Shown: positions 16,480 through 23,165 of the stretch, piece by piece | Numbering within the stretch: position 1 is the stretch's first letter | Layout: each line of letters begins with the position of its first letter | DNA from: CAYSHJ01 sp964589725 | GTDB lineage: Bacteria; Planctomycetota; Planctomycetia; Planctomycetales; Planctomycetaceae | Direction of reading: 5' to 3' | Length of the DNA stretch: 23,165 nt | Assembly (NCBI GenBank): GCA_964589725.1 | Contig: CAZPUJ010000095.1 | Coordinates: 1 to 23,165, forward strand | Made by a program: the position numbers and the translations under genes | The notes under the pieces: generated by a model | What the model saw: the letters and a program-made list of their open reading frames with translations, nothing else | The model's database searches: none | What the model was told of the DNA's origin: nothing

Positions 16480-17904
16480 TTAGCGCGGCAGGTATTTGTC
16501 GGTCGATGGCTTGGGATCAATGATCGCATCGGCTTCGGGCAAGCCGACGGCTTGACGTTTTTCCGCATCCCAGACGATTGGCTTTTGCATCCGTAGAGCC
16601 AGCACGCCGAGCATCCCGACTTCGGTGATGCGGGCTCCGATCTCGAACGGCGAGTACGACTTGGCGTCGCCGGCACAGGCCAGCACCCACTCGAACATGT
16701 GCGAGTTATTGACTTGGCTCCAGCGCGGACGTTCCCCTTTCGCTGCGCGTTTGGGATCCCACTTGAGCACTTCGGTATCAATCCGAGGTTGAGTCTTCGC
16801 GATCTTGGCCACCTCGGGTTGATTGGCTCCCTGGAAGTCGCTGGCACCTTTCAAGCGGATGTTGCAGTCGGTGTTCCACAGTCCGGCCGAGAGGGTGCCT
16901 TCGCTGCCAACGACCAAGCAACCGGTCGAGCCGACCGGGCCTTTGGTGATGTGATCCGGCGGCACATGTTTATCCCCGGAGTAGAAGAAGAGTTTGACCG
17001 GCCCGCGCTTCCCTTTGGCAGCGAAATCGAACGTCACGGTGCAGCCAGTCGGGAACGACTCGTGTCCCAGGCCATCGCCTGTCGCTTCGATGCGCGTGGG
17101 GGCGTCGAGTTCGAGGGCTCGGTACGCCAACTGAAAACCGTGGCAGCAGAAGTCGGCCATCGAACCACCGCCGAAGTCGTACCAGCCGCGCCATTTGCCG
17201 GGGTGATAGATCTCTTTGTTGTAGGGACGCGCCGGAGCCTTCCCCAACCAGAAGTTCCAATCGAGTCCTTCGGGAATCGCATCGCTCGTGGCCGGACGAT
17301 CGACTCCGTTGGGCCAGCCATGAGCCGGATGCCAAACATGGACCTCGGTGATCGTGCCTAGCAGGCCGGATTGAATGACTTCAAAGCTCCGCCGAAAACC
17401 TTCGGTCGAGCAGCCTTGATTTCCCGTCTGAGTCGCCAGCTTGGGGTGGCTCTTCGCCAACTTCTCCAAGGCGCGACATTCTGCGATGGAATGAACCAGA
17501 GGTTTCTCGCAATAAACATGTTTGCCGGCCTGCAACGCCGCTTGGCAAATGGAGACGTGCCAATGGTCCGGCGTGGCGATGATCACGGCATCGACGCCGG
17601 TTTCTTTGTCGAGCAACTCACGATAATCGTGATACGCCCTGGCGTTGGTCAGTCCCTTCACTTGCAGCGCACTCTCACACTGCCGTTTATCGACATCGCA
17701 AATGGCGACGATTTGCTGATCGATCTTGGCGAGTTCCGGGATCAAGTAACCCCGCATTTGGCCGCCCATCCCGATGCATGCAAACGACAGACGCTCGTTG
17801 GGCGATTGGCCCGCCAATAGGCCCGACGGCAAAATTGTGGGGAGGCCAATGCCAGCCGCAGCGGCAGATTGAATAAATCGACGACGGGTCATTTTGTGGG
17901 ACAT
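16480..17904 (-). CDS. Gfo/Idh/MocA family oxidoreductase with Tat signal
   Basis: The 474-residue protein begins with a twin-arginine signal (MTRRRFIQSAAAAGIGLPTI). The Rossmann NAD(P)-binding domain follows, with CIGMGGQMRGY at ~43-53 and an acidic end of strand 2 (AICDVDKRQ). ATPDHWHVSICQAALQAGKHVYCEKPL (110-136) contains the family's EKP motif. GGGSMADFCCHG at 244-255 carries the conserved Asp and His near the active site. The second domain is the usual alpha/beta sandwich. The family oxidises or isomerises sugars and polyols using tightly bound NAD(P); export is common in planctomycetes. The substrate is not predictable. The gene heads the minus-strand series 17904 to 10522. No strong ribosome site was seen; the ATG at 17904 gives the full Tat signal. 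Confidence 0.9.
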   Translation of the reverse strand: MSHKMTRRRFIQSAAAAGIGLPTILPSGLLAGQSPNERLSFACIGMGGQMRGYLIPELAKIDQQIVAICDVDKRQCESALQVKGLTNARAYHDYRELLDKETGVDAVIIATPDHWHVSICQAALQAGKHVYCEKPLVHSIAECRALEKLAKSHPKLATQTGNQGCSTEGFRRSFEVIQSGLLGTITEVHVWHPAHGWPNGVDRPATSDAIPEGLDWNFWLGKAPARPYNKEIYHPGKWRGWYDFGGGSMADFCCHGFQLAYRALELDAPTRIEATGDGLGHESFPTGCTVTFDFAAKGKRGPVKLFFYSGDKHVPPDHITKGPVGSTGCLVVGSEGTLSAGLWNTDCNIRLKGASDFQGANQPEVAKIAKTQPRIDTEVLKWDPKRAAKGERPRWSQVNNSHMFEWVLACAGDAKSYSPFEIGARITEVGMLGVLALRMQKPIVWDAEKRQAVGLPEADAIIDPKPSTDKYLPR

Positions 17905-17948
17905 GATGAAGTCTGCTTTCTAGAGTGGTGAGGATCGGCGCATCCATG

Positions 17949-18009
17949 AGTGTCGTCTATAAGTGTCGTCTTTCGCTCCGCGAAAGAAAGTCCTTTCACG
18001 GAGCGAAAG
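17949..18009. repeat. Compound repeat: 10-bp direct repeats plus 11-bp inverted repeat
   Basis: AGTGTCGTCT occurs at 17949-17958 and again at 17962-17971. CTTTCGCTCCG at 17970-17980 is perfectly inverted as CGGAGCGAAAG at 17999-18009, and a smaller hairpin CTTTCGC/GCGAAAG lies within. This arrangement resembles dispersed intergenic elements of planctomycetes. It lies upstream of the Gfo/Idh/MocA start at 17904. Confidence 0.65.
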
Positions 18010-18025
18010 GTGACGGTGCTCGGTC

Positions 18026-18104
18026 TGGCAGAACAATGGGGGCAGAATGATACAAAGCAATACGAATTCAGTGTCCTCATTATTCTGCCCCCATCGTTCT
18101 GCCA
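18026..18104. repeat. Long inverted repeat, 23-bp arms with one mismatch
   Basis: The left arm at 18026-18048 (containing GGGGGCAGAAT) and right arm at 18082-18104 (containing ATTCTGCCCCC) are reverse complements with a single mismatch, separated by about 33 AT-richer bases. Each arm holds two related sub-motifs (GGCAGAAC and GGCAGAAT). The length and fidelity suggest a mobile or repetitive intergenic element. It could also fold in RNA as a strong stem, but no T-run follows on either strand. Confidence 0.7.
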
Positions 18105-18143
18105 AATTCTGATTGTCGATGCCGGTAAGTTCAGCGCGGCAGT

Positions 18144-18630
18144 CTACACCCTCTCCAGCCCCGTGTTGGTGCCGGTGCTGCTGGCAAAAGTATCGCTCTC
18201 AATTCCAAGGCGTTGCAGCAGGGATACGAAGAGATTGCACAGCGGTGCGTTGTGATCGTGCTTGAAGGCGAGCAGGATGGGAAGGTTGGTGTTGTCGTGG
18301 GTGTTCGAGTCGCCCATGTTGCTGCCGTAGAGAATCGTCGTGCGGTCGAGCAGACGCTGGTCGCCGTCGCGTTTGGTCGCGAGGCAATTCAAAAGCGTGT
18401 GCGGTAGGGCCATCTGCCGGTGGTCGGCGTCTTCGAGTTGCTTCACTTTGTCGGCGGCCTGGCCGTGGTGGCTGAGGTTGTGGTAGCCGTCGGTCGTGTT
18501 CTGATCGGGGTGCAGCTTGAAGACCGGCGTGGCGAAGGCGTCGACCATCAGCGTGACGATCCGTGTCGAGGATGCTGCCTCGTTCTTCGAGTTTGCGGAG
18601 TTGCTTCTGCACGAACGCGGCGTCGGGCAT
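18144..18630 (-). pseudogene. DUF1552 protein remnant (frameshift and deletions)
   Basis: An ATG at 18630 with GAGAGG six bases upstream opens a frame reading MPDAAFVQKQLRKLEERGSI, like the middle of a DUF1552 protein. Within ~25 codons homology moves to another frame, which runs from STRIVTLMVDAFATPVFKL (~18566) through GYHNLSHHGQAADKV, LLDRTTILYGSNMGDSNTHD and NAPLCNLFVSLLQRLG to the stop at 18144. The join skips the segment normally between these blocks. A shorter in-frame gap affects the glycine/histidine-rich stretch after LPILLA. DUF1552 proteins are normally over 400 residues and exported; the whole N-terminal half is missing. The function is lost, and was poorly understood anyway. Confidence 0.75.
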
Positions 18631-18689
18631 GATCGCCTCTCGCTACAGACAGCTTCAGAACACTGGAAAGTAACTGGCAAGAAACCATA

Positions 18690-19061
18690 TTAACTCAGCG
18701 CGACCGGTTGAGTGTGGCCGGTTTCCGCGGCCTTGTAGGCGGCGGCAATTGTCTGGAGCAGGTACAGGTTTTCTTCTGGGATCAGCACCGGCGCTTCCTT
18801 TCCCAGGGCTGCTCGCATGACGTGTCCGAGGAACCCCGTGCTGCCCTTCGGATCGCAGAGGTTGACAGAACCAACTTCCGGCGTCTTCGCCAAGGCCTCG
18901 ATGTAACTGCTCAGGTGAGGTCCATCCTCATGCGTGAAGAGGGCGACGTCCGCTTGAGTTGCCGCCGGCTGCGTTGATTCGGCCTGCACGATCTTGCTCG
19001 GCTGAAACACCAGCCAGGCGGGGAAGGCCGCGGCCAATTGAGTGAATTTCCTGCGGTTCAT
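18690..19061 (-). pseudogene. Miniature Gfo/Idh/MocA-like ORF with large internal deletion
   Basis: This 123-codon ORF has an intact front: AGAAGGA seven bases before the ATG and a Tat-type signal (MNRRKFTQLAAAFPAWLVF). Residues ~37-72 resemble the first strand and helix of an oxidoreductase of this family (DVALFTHEDGPHLSSYIEAL, TPEVGSVNLCDP). It then jumps to what reads as the C-terminal end (PEENLYLLQTIAAAYKAAE, TGHTQPVALS). The central ~250-300 residues of a normal member, including the EKP motif and substrate-binding sheet, are absent. The frame stays open, so a small exported protein could still be made; loss of function is more likely. It lies between the DUF1501 gene and the DUF1552 remnant on the same strand. 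Confidence 0.65.
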
Positions 19062-19413
19062 GATTTGTCCTTCTTCATTTGGGCTAATTCGAGCCCTTCA
19101 CGTTCAGCACACGGTTGTTTTGCTACCAACGCACTTCGGCCACGTTGCCGCCAGCGTGCCGAATGGTGAGTGGTCATCAGATGGGTTACAGAGAATATCT
19201 CCGCGTTGTCCCGCTCGGTTCATCTCGCGCGAAACCGGTCTGTGATTGGGATCAGATGGCGTCCAATGGAGCTCCATGAATCGTGTGCATGAACAGCAGT
19301 CCTCACGGGATAACAGCAGTCCTCACGGGATAACAGCAGTCCTCACGGGATAGAAGACAGCATTGGCCTCGGAAGATGAGTCATGCGAAACCATTGGACC
19401 AATTCCAGGACGA
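19062..19413. other. Intergenic region with tandem repeats, no gene seen
   Basis: About 350 bases lie between the miniature oxidoreductase start and the end of the DUF1501 gene at 19414. No protein-like frame was found. The only notable structure is the three-copy tandem repeat at 19292-19351. The ribosome site of the downstream minus-strand ORF lies at about 19069-19075. Confidence 0.5.
19292..19351. repeat. Three perfect tandem copies of a 20-bp unit
   Basis: AACAGCAGTCCTCACGGGAT repeats without a mismatch at 19292-19311, 19312-19331 and 19332-19351. There are no spacers and no partial copies at the edges. It lies in non-coding DNA between two minus-strand genes. Slippage during replication would explain it; iteron-like protein binding is possible but nothing nearby supports it. 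Confidence 0.9.
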
Positions 19414-20793
19414 TTAACTGATTCGTCCGGAATAGAGCGGGGCGATCACCTCGCCGTTGAGCAAATGATTCGGCCGCTGCAACGGGTCCATGAGCACCGC
19501 GTTGTGATCGACTCCGAGGGCGTCGAACAAAGTCGTACAGACATCAGCCAGCGACCAAGGCCGCGACACCGGGTACGCCGCGTTCGCGTCGGACTGCCCG
19601 ACGACTTGACCACCTCGAACGCCGGCTCCGGCGACGAGTGCCGAGTACACATGAGCCCAATGGTCGCGACCGGGAACCGTTTGGCCGGGTAGCGTCGAGA
19701 TGCGTGGCGTCCGGCCGAACTCACCCATGACGAGCACCAGCGTCTGGTCCAGCAGCCCCGTCGACGACAAATCGTCCATCAGCGCCGCAAGGCTCCGGTC
19801 CAATTCCGGCAGCAACGTGTTCTTCAATCGCCCCCAGTTGTCGACGTGAGTGTCCCACGTCTGCACGATGCCCATCGCCGCCTGCACGATCGGGACTCCC
19901 GCTTGCAGAAGCCGTCGCGCGAGCAACAATGATTGGCCGAATTTATTCCGGCCATAACAATCGCGAACCGGAGCCTCTTCGCGTTGAATGTCGAACGCTT
20001 GAGCGACTCGATCGGACGTCAACAGCGAGAACGCCAATCCTTGCTGTTCGGCGAACGAGTTGGGTCGGCCTTCCGCGTCGAGCGACATCGGGCTGCGATT
20101 CACGATTTCCAACAGCCCTCGCCGCGACAGCAGCCGAGGAGATGTGACTCCCGGTTGCAGGCTCAACGAATCGATGCGGAAATTGGGATCGTTTGGATCA
20201 TGGTTGATTTGCCACGGATCGTGTTTCGGGCCGAGGAATCCGGCATGTTGTCCGGGCCATGTGAGTGGTCCTTCGATGAAGTAGTTCGGCAGTGAAACGC
20301 CGGTCGGCACGCCGTCGTTGCGGGGCCGGACGTAGTTGAGCGCCCCGGCAAAGTTCGGGAAGTCATTGCGAGACTCGACACGATCCAGATCGCTGCCACC
20401 GCGCGGAATCGGAGTCGGGCGGCCGGTCAGCGTGACGTGTGTCGCCAGCAGATGATTGTGTTCGAGATGAGCCAACGAGCGGAGCACCGACCAACGTCCA
20501 AGTTGCTGAGCCAACCGAGGCAGATGCTCGCAAACCTGCACGCCCGGAATGGCAGTTTCGATCGGCGAAAACTCGCCACGAATCTCCGCCGGAGCATCGG
20601 GCTTCGGATCAAGCATATCCAACTGGCTCGGCCCGCCGCTGAGATGCACGATCAACACCGACTTGGCTCGGCCAGTTGCCGACGAGGCGGAGGACGTCGT
20701 GTTCGAAGCCAACGGCAATGCCGTCCCCAAAACACCGGCCGCGCTAACTCGCAGCCAATCTCGACGAGCCATTTGGTAATGCGAAGAAATCAT
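19414..20793 (-). CDS. DUF1501 family exported protein (alkaline-phosphatase-like fold)
   Basis: I chose the ATG at 20793 because a purine-rich AGGGGGA lies six bases upstream; the product (459 residues) then starts close to a Tat motif (MARRDWLRVSAAGVLG). The ATG at 20859 would add 22 Arg/Pro-rich residues. Family hallmarks are in order: HLSGGPSQLDMLDPKPDAP at 50-68, a histidine-rich HLEHNHLLATH near 109-119, WDTHVDNWGRL at 313-323, MGEFGRTPRI at 356-365 and GRDHWAHVYS at 375-384. These resemble the metal and substrate sites of the sulfatase/alkaline phosphatase superfamily. DUF1501 genes are very numerous in planctomycetes, often beside DUF1549/DUF1553 genes; no such partner is seen here. 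The biochemical role is not established. Confidence 0.9.
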   Translation of the reverse strand: MISSHYQMARRDWLRVSAAGVLGTALPLASNTTSSASSATGRAKSVLIVHLSGGPSQLDMLDPKPDAPAEIRGEFSPIETAIPGVQVCEHLPRLAQQLGRWSVLRSLAHLEHNHLLATHVTLTGRPTPIPRGGSDLDRVESRNDFPNFAGALNYVRPRNDGVPTGVSLPNYFIEGPLTWPGQHAGFLGPKHDPWQINHDPNDPNFRIDSLSLQPGVTSPRLLSRRGLLEIVNRSPMSLDAEGRPNSFAEQQGLAFSLLTSDRVAQAFDIQREEAPVRDCYGRNKFGQSLLLARRLLQAGVPIVQAAMGIVQTWDTHVDNWGRLKNTLLPELDRSLAALMDDLSSTGLLDQTLVLVMGEFGRTPRISTLPGQTVPGRDHWAHVYSALVAGAGVRGGQVVGQSDANAAYPVSRPWSLADVCTTLFDALGVDHNAVLMDPLQRPNHLLNGEVIAPLYSGRIS

Positions 20794-21012
20794 CCGTCGT
20801 CCCCCTGGGTTTCGTTTTGACCGAACGGCTGTCGGCCTCGGCCATTCTTGCAGAAACAATGGACCATCGCGATATCGTCCAATGCCGCGATCAGAATACA
20901 GCCGTGTTCCGCACTGGATGAGGCGCTGCCGAAACGTCGGTCGAATTCGATCCGCGTTCGCACGAGTCCTGCCGATTGTATCGCGCCCTCCCGCGCGAAG
21001 AACGCAAACTGA

Positions 21013-21201
21013 TCCGATGCATCAGCGAGGGAGGTCGCTCATCGCAGTTGCGCATTGGTGCATCTGGCCGAGCTCGCGTTCCGCACGCGCGGCCCGCTCG
21101 GCTTCGATCCTAAGACAGAGCGATTCAACGACTGCGACGAAGCCAATCAACTGCTGAGCAAAAAGTATCGTCTGCCGTTTGGACTGCCAGATGTCGCCTG
21201 A
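21013..21201 (+). pseudogene. C-terminal remnant of a Gfo/Idh/MocA oxidoreductase
   Basis: In the ~550-base gap between the two divergent DUF1501 genes, a short frame opens after a TGA at 21010-21012. It reads VHLAELAFRTRGPLGFDPKT, then ERFNDCDEANQLLSKKYRLP and a TGA at 21199-21201. The GFDPKTERF...DEAN..L...YR.P pattern is the characteristic end of planctomycete Gfo/Idh/MocA proteins. Only ~55 codons of a ~430-codon gene remain and no start or Rossmann domain exists. It lies upstream of, and on the same strand as, the second DUF1501 gene. The rest of the gap (20794-21012) shows nothing I can identify. Confidence 0.65.
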
Positions 21202-21347
21202 CATGGCGATGGCCGTTGGAATTTGCACAACCCGCCGGAGGCTCGGCGGGCTGCACTCTGAGGACGGGAAAGATCGGTTCCATATTGGTGTATCAGCGGC
21301 GGCCGATGTATTGTGGTGACGGCAACAAACACTCGGAGAACTGCGGA

Positions 21348-22703
21348 ATGCTCTCGATCCTTGGCGAACGAAGTTCGGCGACCTGCGATGGGTCTCGGCG
21401 GCATTTTTTGAAGCTCGGCGGATTGGCGTTGGGCGGGCTGACGTTGCCGCAGATTCTGCAAGCGGAAGAAACGTCGCCGGTGACGCGGGGCAAAAAACTG
21501 TCGCACAAGGCGATCATCATGATCTACCTGTCCGGCGGGCCGTCGCATCAGGATATGTACGATTTGAAGATGGATGCTCCGAAGGAGATTCGCGGATCCT
21601 TTCGTCCAATCAACACGAACGTGCCGGGCATTGAAATCTGCGAGCACATGCCTCGGTTGGCGAAGATGATGGACAAGTTCGCCATCATTCGGTCGTTGTA
21701 CGGTGGCCCGGATCAGCACGCGTCGGACATGTGCCTGAGCGGCTATCCGATCGGCCCGAATGGGCGGCAGGACAATCATCCGTCGCTCGGTGCCGCCGTC
21801 GCGAAAATTCAAGGAGCGGTCGATCCGGCCGTTCCGCCGTTCGTCGGGCTGACGACGAAAACCGGACATGCTCCGTATTCCAATCCTGGTTTGCCGGGAT
21901 TCTTGGGGCAAGCCTACGCACCGTTTCAGCCAGACAGCGACGGGATGTCCAACATGCGGCTCAACGGAGTCACACTGGACCAGCTTCGGAATCGACAGTC
22001 GCTCCTGTCGAGCTTCGACCGTTTCCGCCGGCACGTTGACGCCAGTTCGAAGTTGCAAGGGGTCGACGCATTCACTCAGAAAGCGTTCGATGTGCTGACA
22101 TCGAGCAAGTTGGTCGAAGCGATGGATCTCGAAAAGGAAGACCCCGTATTGCGGGATCGTTACGGACGCGGTGCCTCGTCCCCCGCATTTGGTGAGGACG
22201 CGGGTCCGCACTGGATGGATCAATTTCTGATGGCTCGGCGGTTGGTCGAAGCGGGCGTTCGTTGCGTGACGCTGTCGTTCGGCAGTTGGGATCGACACGG
22301 CGCGAACTTTGAACGGTTGCCCGAGCAACTCGGCAAGCTCGACCAGGGAGTGACCGCGCTGGTGGAAGACTTGCACGCGCGCGGACTCGATCAGGATGTC
22401 AGCGTCATTGCCTGGGGCGAATTCGGTCGTACGCCGCGCATCAATCCGGGCGGAGGTCGCGACCATTGGCCCCAAGCTTCGTGTGCGTTGCTCGCCGGCG
22501 GCGGCATGCGGATGGGGCAGGTGATCGGCTCGACCAATCGTCTGGGAGAAGTCCCACAAGATCGGCCGATCCATTATCAAGACGTGTTCGCGACGCTCTA
22601 CCGGCAACTCGGCATCGACGTGAACACCGCCACCATCACTGATCCCAACGGCCGCCCGCAGTATCTCCTCGATCGCCGCGAACCGATTCGCGAACTGGTG
22701 TAA
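21348..22703 (+). CDS. DUF1501 family exported protein (second copy)
   Basis: The ATG at 21348 is preferred: GGAG lies nine bases upstream and the product (451 residues) starts normally for the family, with a Tat-type signal (SRRHFLKLGGLALGGLTLP, twin Arg at 17-18). Earlier in-frame starts, from 21216, would add a Cys/Gly-rich stretch without ribosome-site support. Family motifs are complete: IYLSGGPSHQDMYDLKMDAP (59-78), GGPDQHASDM, FGSWDRHGANFERL (311-324), WGEFGRTPRI (356-365), GRDHWPQA (370-377) and GQVIGSTNRLGEVPQDRP. It differs clearly from the other intact copy, so this is no recent duplication. The remains of another DUF1501 gene begin within ten bases of its stop codon. Confidence 0.9.
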   Translation: MLSILGERSSATCDGSRRHFLKLGGLALGGLTLPQILQAEETSPVTRGKKLSHKAIIMIYLSGGPSHQDMYDLKMDAPKEIRGSFRPINTNVPGIEICEHMPRLAKMMDKFAIIRSLYGGPDQHASDMCLSGYPIGPNGRQDNHPSLGAAVAKIQGAVDPAVPPFVGLTTKTGHAPYSNPGLPGFLGQAYAPFQPDSDGMSNMRLNGVTLDQLRNRQSLLSSFDRFRRHVDASSKLQGVDAFTQKAFDVLTSSKLVEAMDLEKEDPVLRDRYGRGASSPAFGEDAGPHWMDQFLMARRLVEAGVRCVTLSFGSWDRHGANFERLPEQLGKLDQGVTALVEDLHARGLDQDVSVIAWGEFGRTPRINPGGGRDHWPQASCALLAGGGMRMGQVIGSTNRLGEVPQDRPIHYQDVFATLYRQLGIDVNTATITDPNGRPQYLLDRREPIRELV

Positions 22704-22707
22704 GACT

Positions 22708-23079
22708 TGGGGGCTCGACCGCAAGGTGATGGTGATTGTGACCGGCGAGTTCGGTCACACACCGCGAGTCACTTACCAAAAAGGAACCGGTACCGGAGTC
22801 ATGCAACCGGGTCGCGACCACTGGCCGCAGGCCATGTCGCTCTTGGTTTCCGGCGGCGGTCTGCGAACCGGGCAAGTCATCGGTTCGACGAACTCTCTCG
22901 GCGAGCATCCCCAAGACCGCCCCCTTTCTCCGAATGAACTCTGGGCGACGGCTTATCGTCATCTGGGAATCGACACCGAGCGTTCGTTCCCCGACCACTC
23001 CGGCCGACCTATGCCGATCCTTCCCGTAGCCGACCATTGTGCGAAAACTGGTGCTGCGTTGGAAAGCGAGTTGTTCTAG
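22708..23079 (+). pseudogene. C-terminal remnant of another DUF1501 gene
   Basis: The frame from about 22708 reads WGLDRKVMVIVTGEFGHTPR and continues through GRDHWPQAMSLLVSGGG and GQVIGSTNSLGEHPQDRP to a TAG at 23079. These are the last ~120 residues of a DUF1501 protein and align with residues ~346-440 of the intact neighbour (GEFGRTPRI, GRDHWPQA, GQVIGSTNRLGEVPQDRP). The N-terminal ~330 residues, with signal and first metal-site motif, are missing. Homology starts a few bases after the neighbour's TAA at 22701-22703. An internal GTG/ATG at 22726-22731 could start translation, but the product would lack half the active site. Confidence 0.75.
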
Positions 23080-23088
23080 AAATCCGCC

Positions 23089-23165
23089 ATGAGTGCGGAG
23101 CTTGAAAAGGATGTCGAGCGTGAGCGGCTGGCGGCTGAGAATGTGGAGCTTCGTCGGCGGAATGA
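23089..23165 (+). CDS. Start of an unidentified coiled-coil-like protein (3' end outside window)
   Basis: From the ATG the frame is open to the end of the window and reads MSAELEKDVERERLAAENVE followed by LRRRN. The strongly charged heptad-like pattern suggests a coiled coil. Such N-termini occur in IS66-type transposases among other proteins, but 25 residues are too few to decide. It begins nine bases after the stop of the DUF1501 remnant and no clear ribosome site is visible. Confidence 0.35.
   Translation, partial: MSAELEKDVERERLAAENVELRRRN

Noticed and set aside
18199..18630. 143-codon frame as an intact gene
   Set aside because: Only its first ~22 codons look like DUF1552; afterwards the homology is in the other frame and this one becomes Arg/Pro/His-rich.
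19292..19351. Tandem 20-bp repeat as a CRISPR array
   Set aside because: Copies are directly adjacent with no spacers, the unit is short, and no cas gene is present.
20882..21157. 91-codon plus-strand frame in the divergent DUF1501 gap
   Set aside because: Its product is Arg/Ser-rich and has no motif; the convincing signal here is the Gfo/Idh/MocA tail in a different frame at 21013-21201.
21147..22724. A 525-codon open frame on the minus strand
   Set aside because: It lies wholly opposite the DUF1501 gene at 21348-22703, whose motifs are complete. The antisense translation is Arg/His/Gln-rich with no domain; long antisense frames are expected in GC-rich DNA.

Overview
The window looks like chromosomal DNA from a planctomycete (Planctomycetota, Planctomycetaceae/Pirellulaceae-like). 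The DNA is GC-rich, and almost every gene encodes an exported protein of a type this phylum has expanded: two DUF1501 proteins and a DUF1552 relic, Gfo/Idh/MocA oxidoreductases with Tat signals, FG-GAP and PQQ-type propellers, F5/8-type C (discoidin) domains, glycoside-hydrolase-like barrels and toroids, a squalene-cyclase-like domain carrying CxxCH, and a VHL-beta/S9 peptidase relic. No rRNA, tRNA, CRISPR array or complete insertion sequence was seen. All family names come from reading the translations; no database search was possible.

Layout. Positions 2-460 (+) hold the tail of an unknown exported protein. An intergenic stretch with an inverted-repeat-bounded, AT-rich element follows (626-716). 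A minus-strand run from 8104 down to 835 encodes a trypsin-like protease, an FG-GAP protein with a HELNH zinc-protease motif, and a 1287-residue glycoside hydrolase. A plus-strand gene (8418-10172) encodes a GH20-like barrel protein. From 17904 down to 10522 (-) lie a Gfo/Idh/MocA oxidoreductase, a glycosidase-like gene split by a frameshift in a run of ten C, a PQQ-propeller/hydrolase/FN3 fusion, and a deleted S9 peptidase pseudogene. From 18144 to 23079 there are two intact DUF1501 genes surrounded by remnants: a DUF1552 relic, a miniature Gfo/Idh/MocA gene, the last ~55 codons of another Gfo/Idh/MocA gene, and the tail of a third DUF1501 gene. A new partial ORF opens at 23089.

The genes suggest extracytoplasmic breakdown of complex carbohydrate or glycoprotein: discoidin and FN3 binding modules, toroidal and barrel hydrolases, a hydrolase fused to a propeller, proteases and sugar-type oxidoreductases. 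This is inferred from families and proximity only.

Three things stand out. First, a glycoside-hydrolase toroid is interrupted at one linker by what looks like a whole squalene-cyclase-like protein with a CxxCH motif. Second, palindromic repeats typical of intergenic DNA lie in frame inside two otherwise intact enzyme genes. Third, many genes are damaged by clean internal deletions that leave recognisable ends. I found no obvious defence or secretion system; the nested hydrolase is the best candidate for something undescribed.
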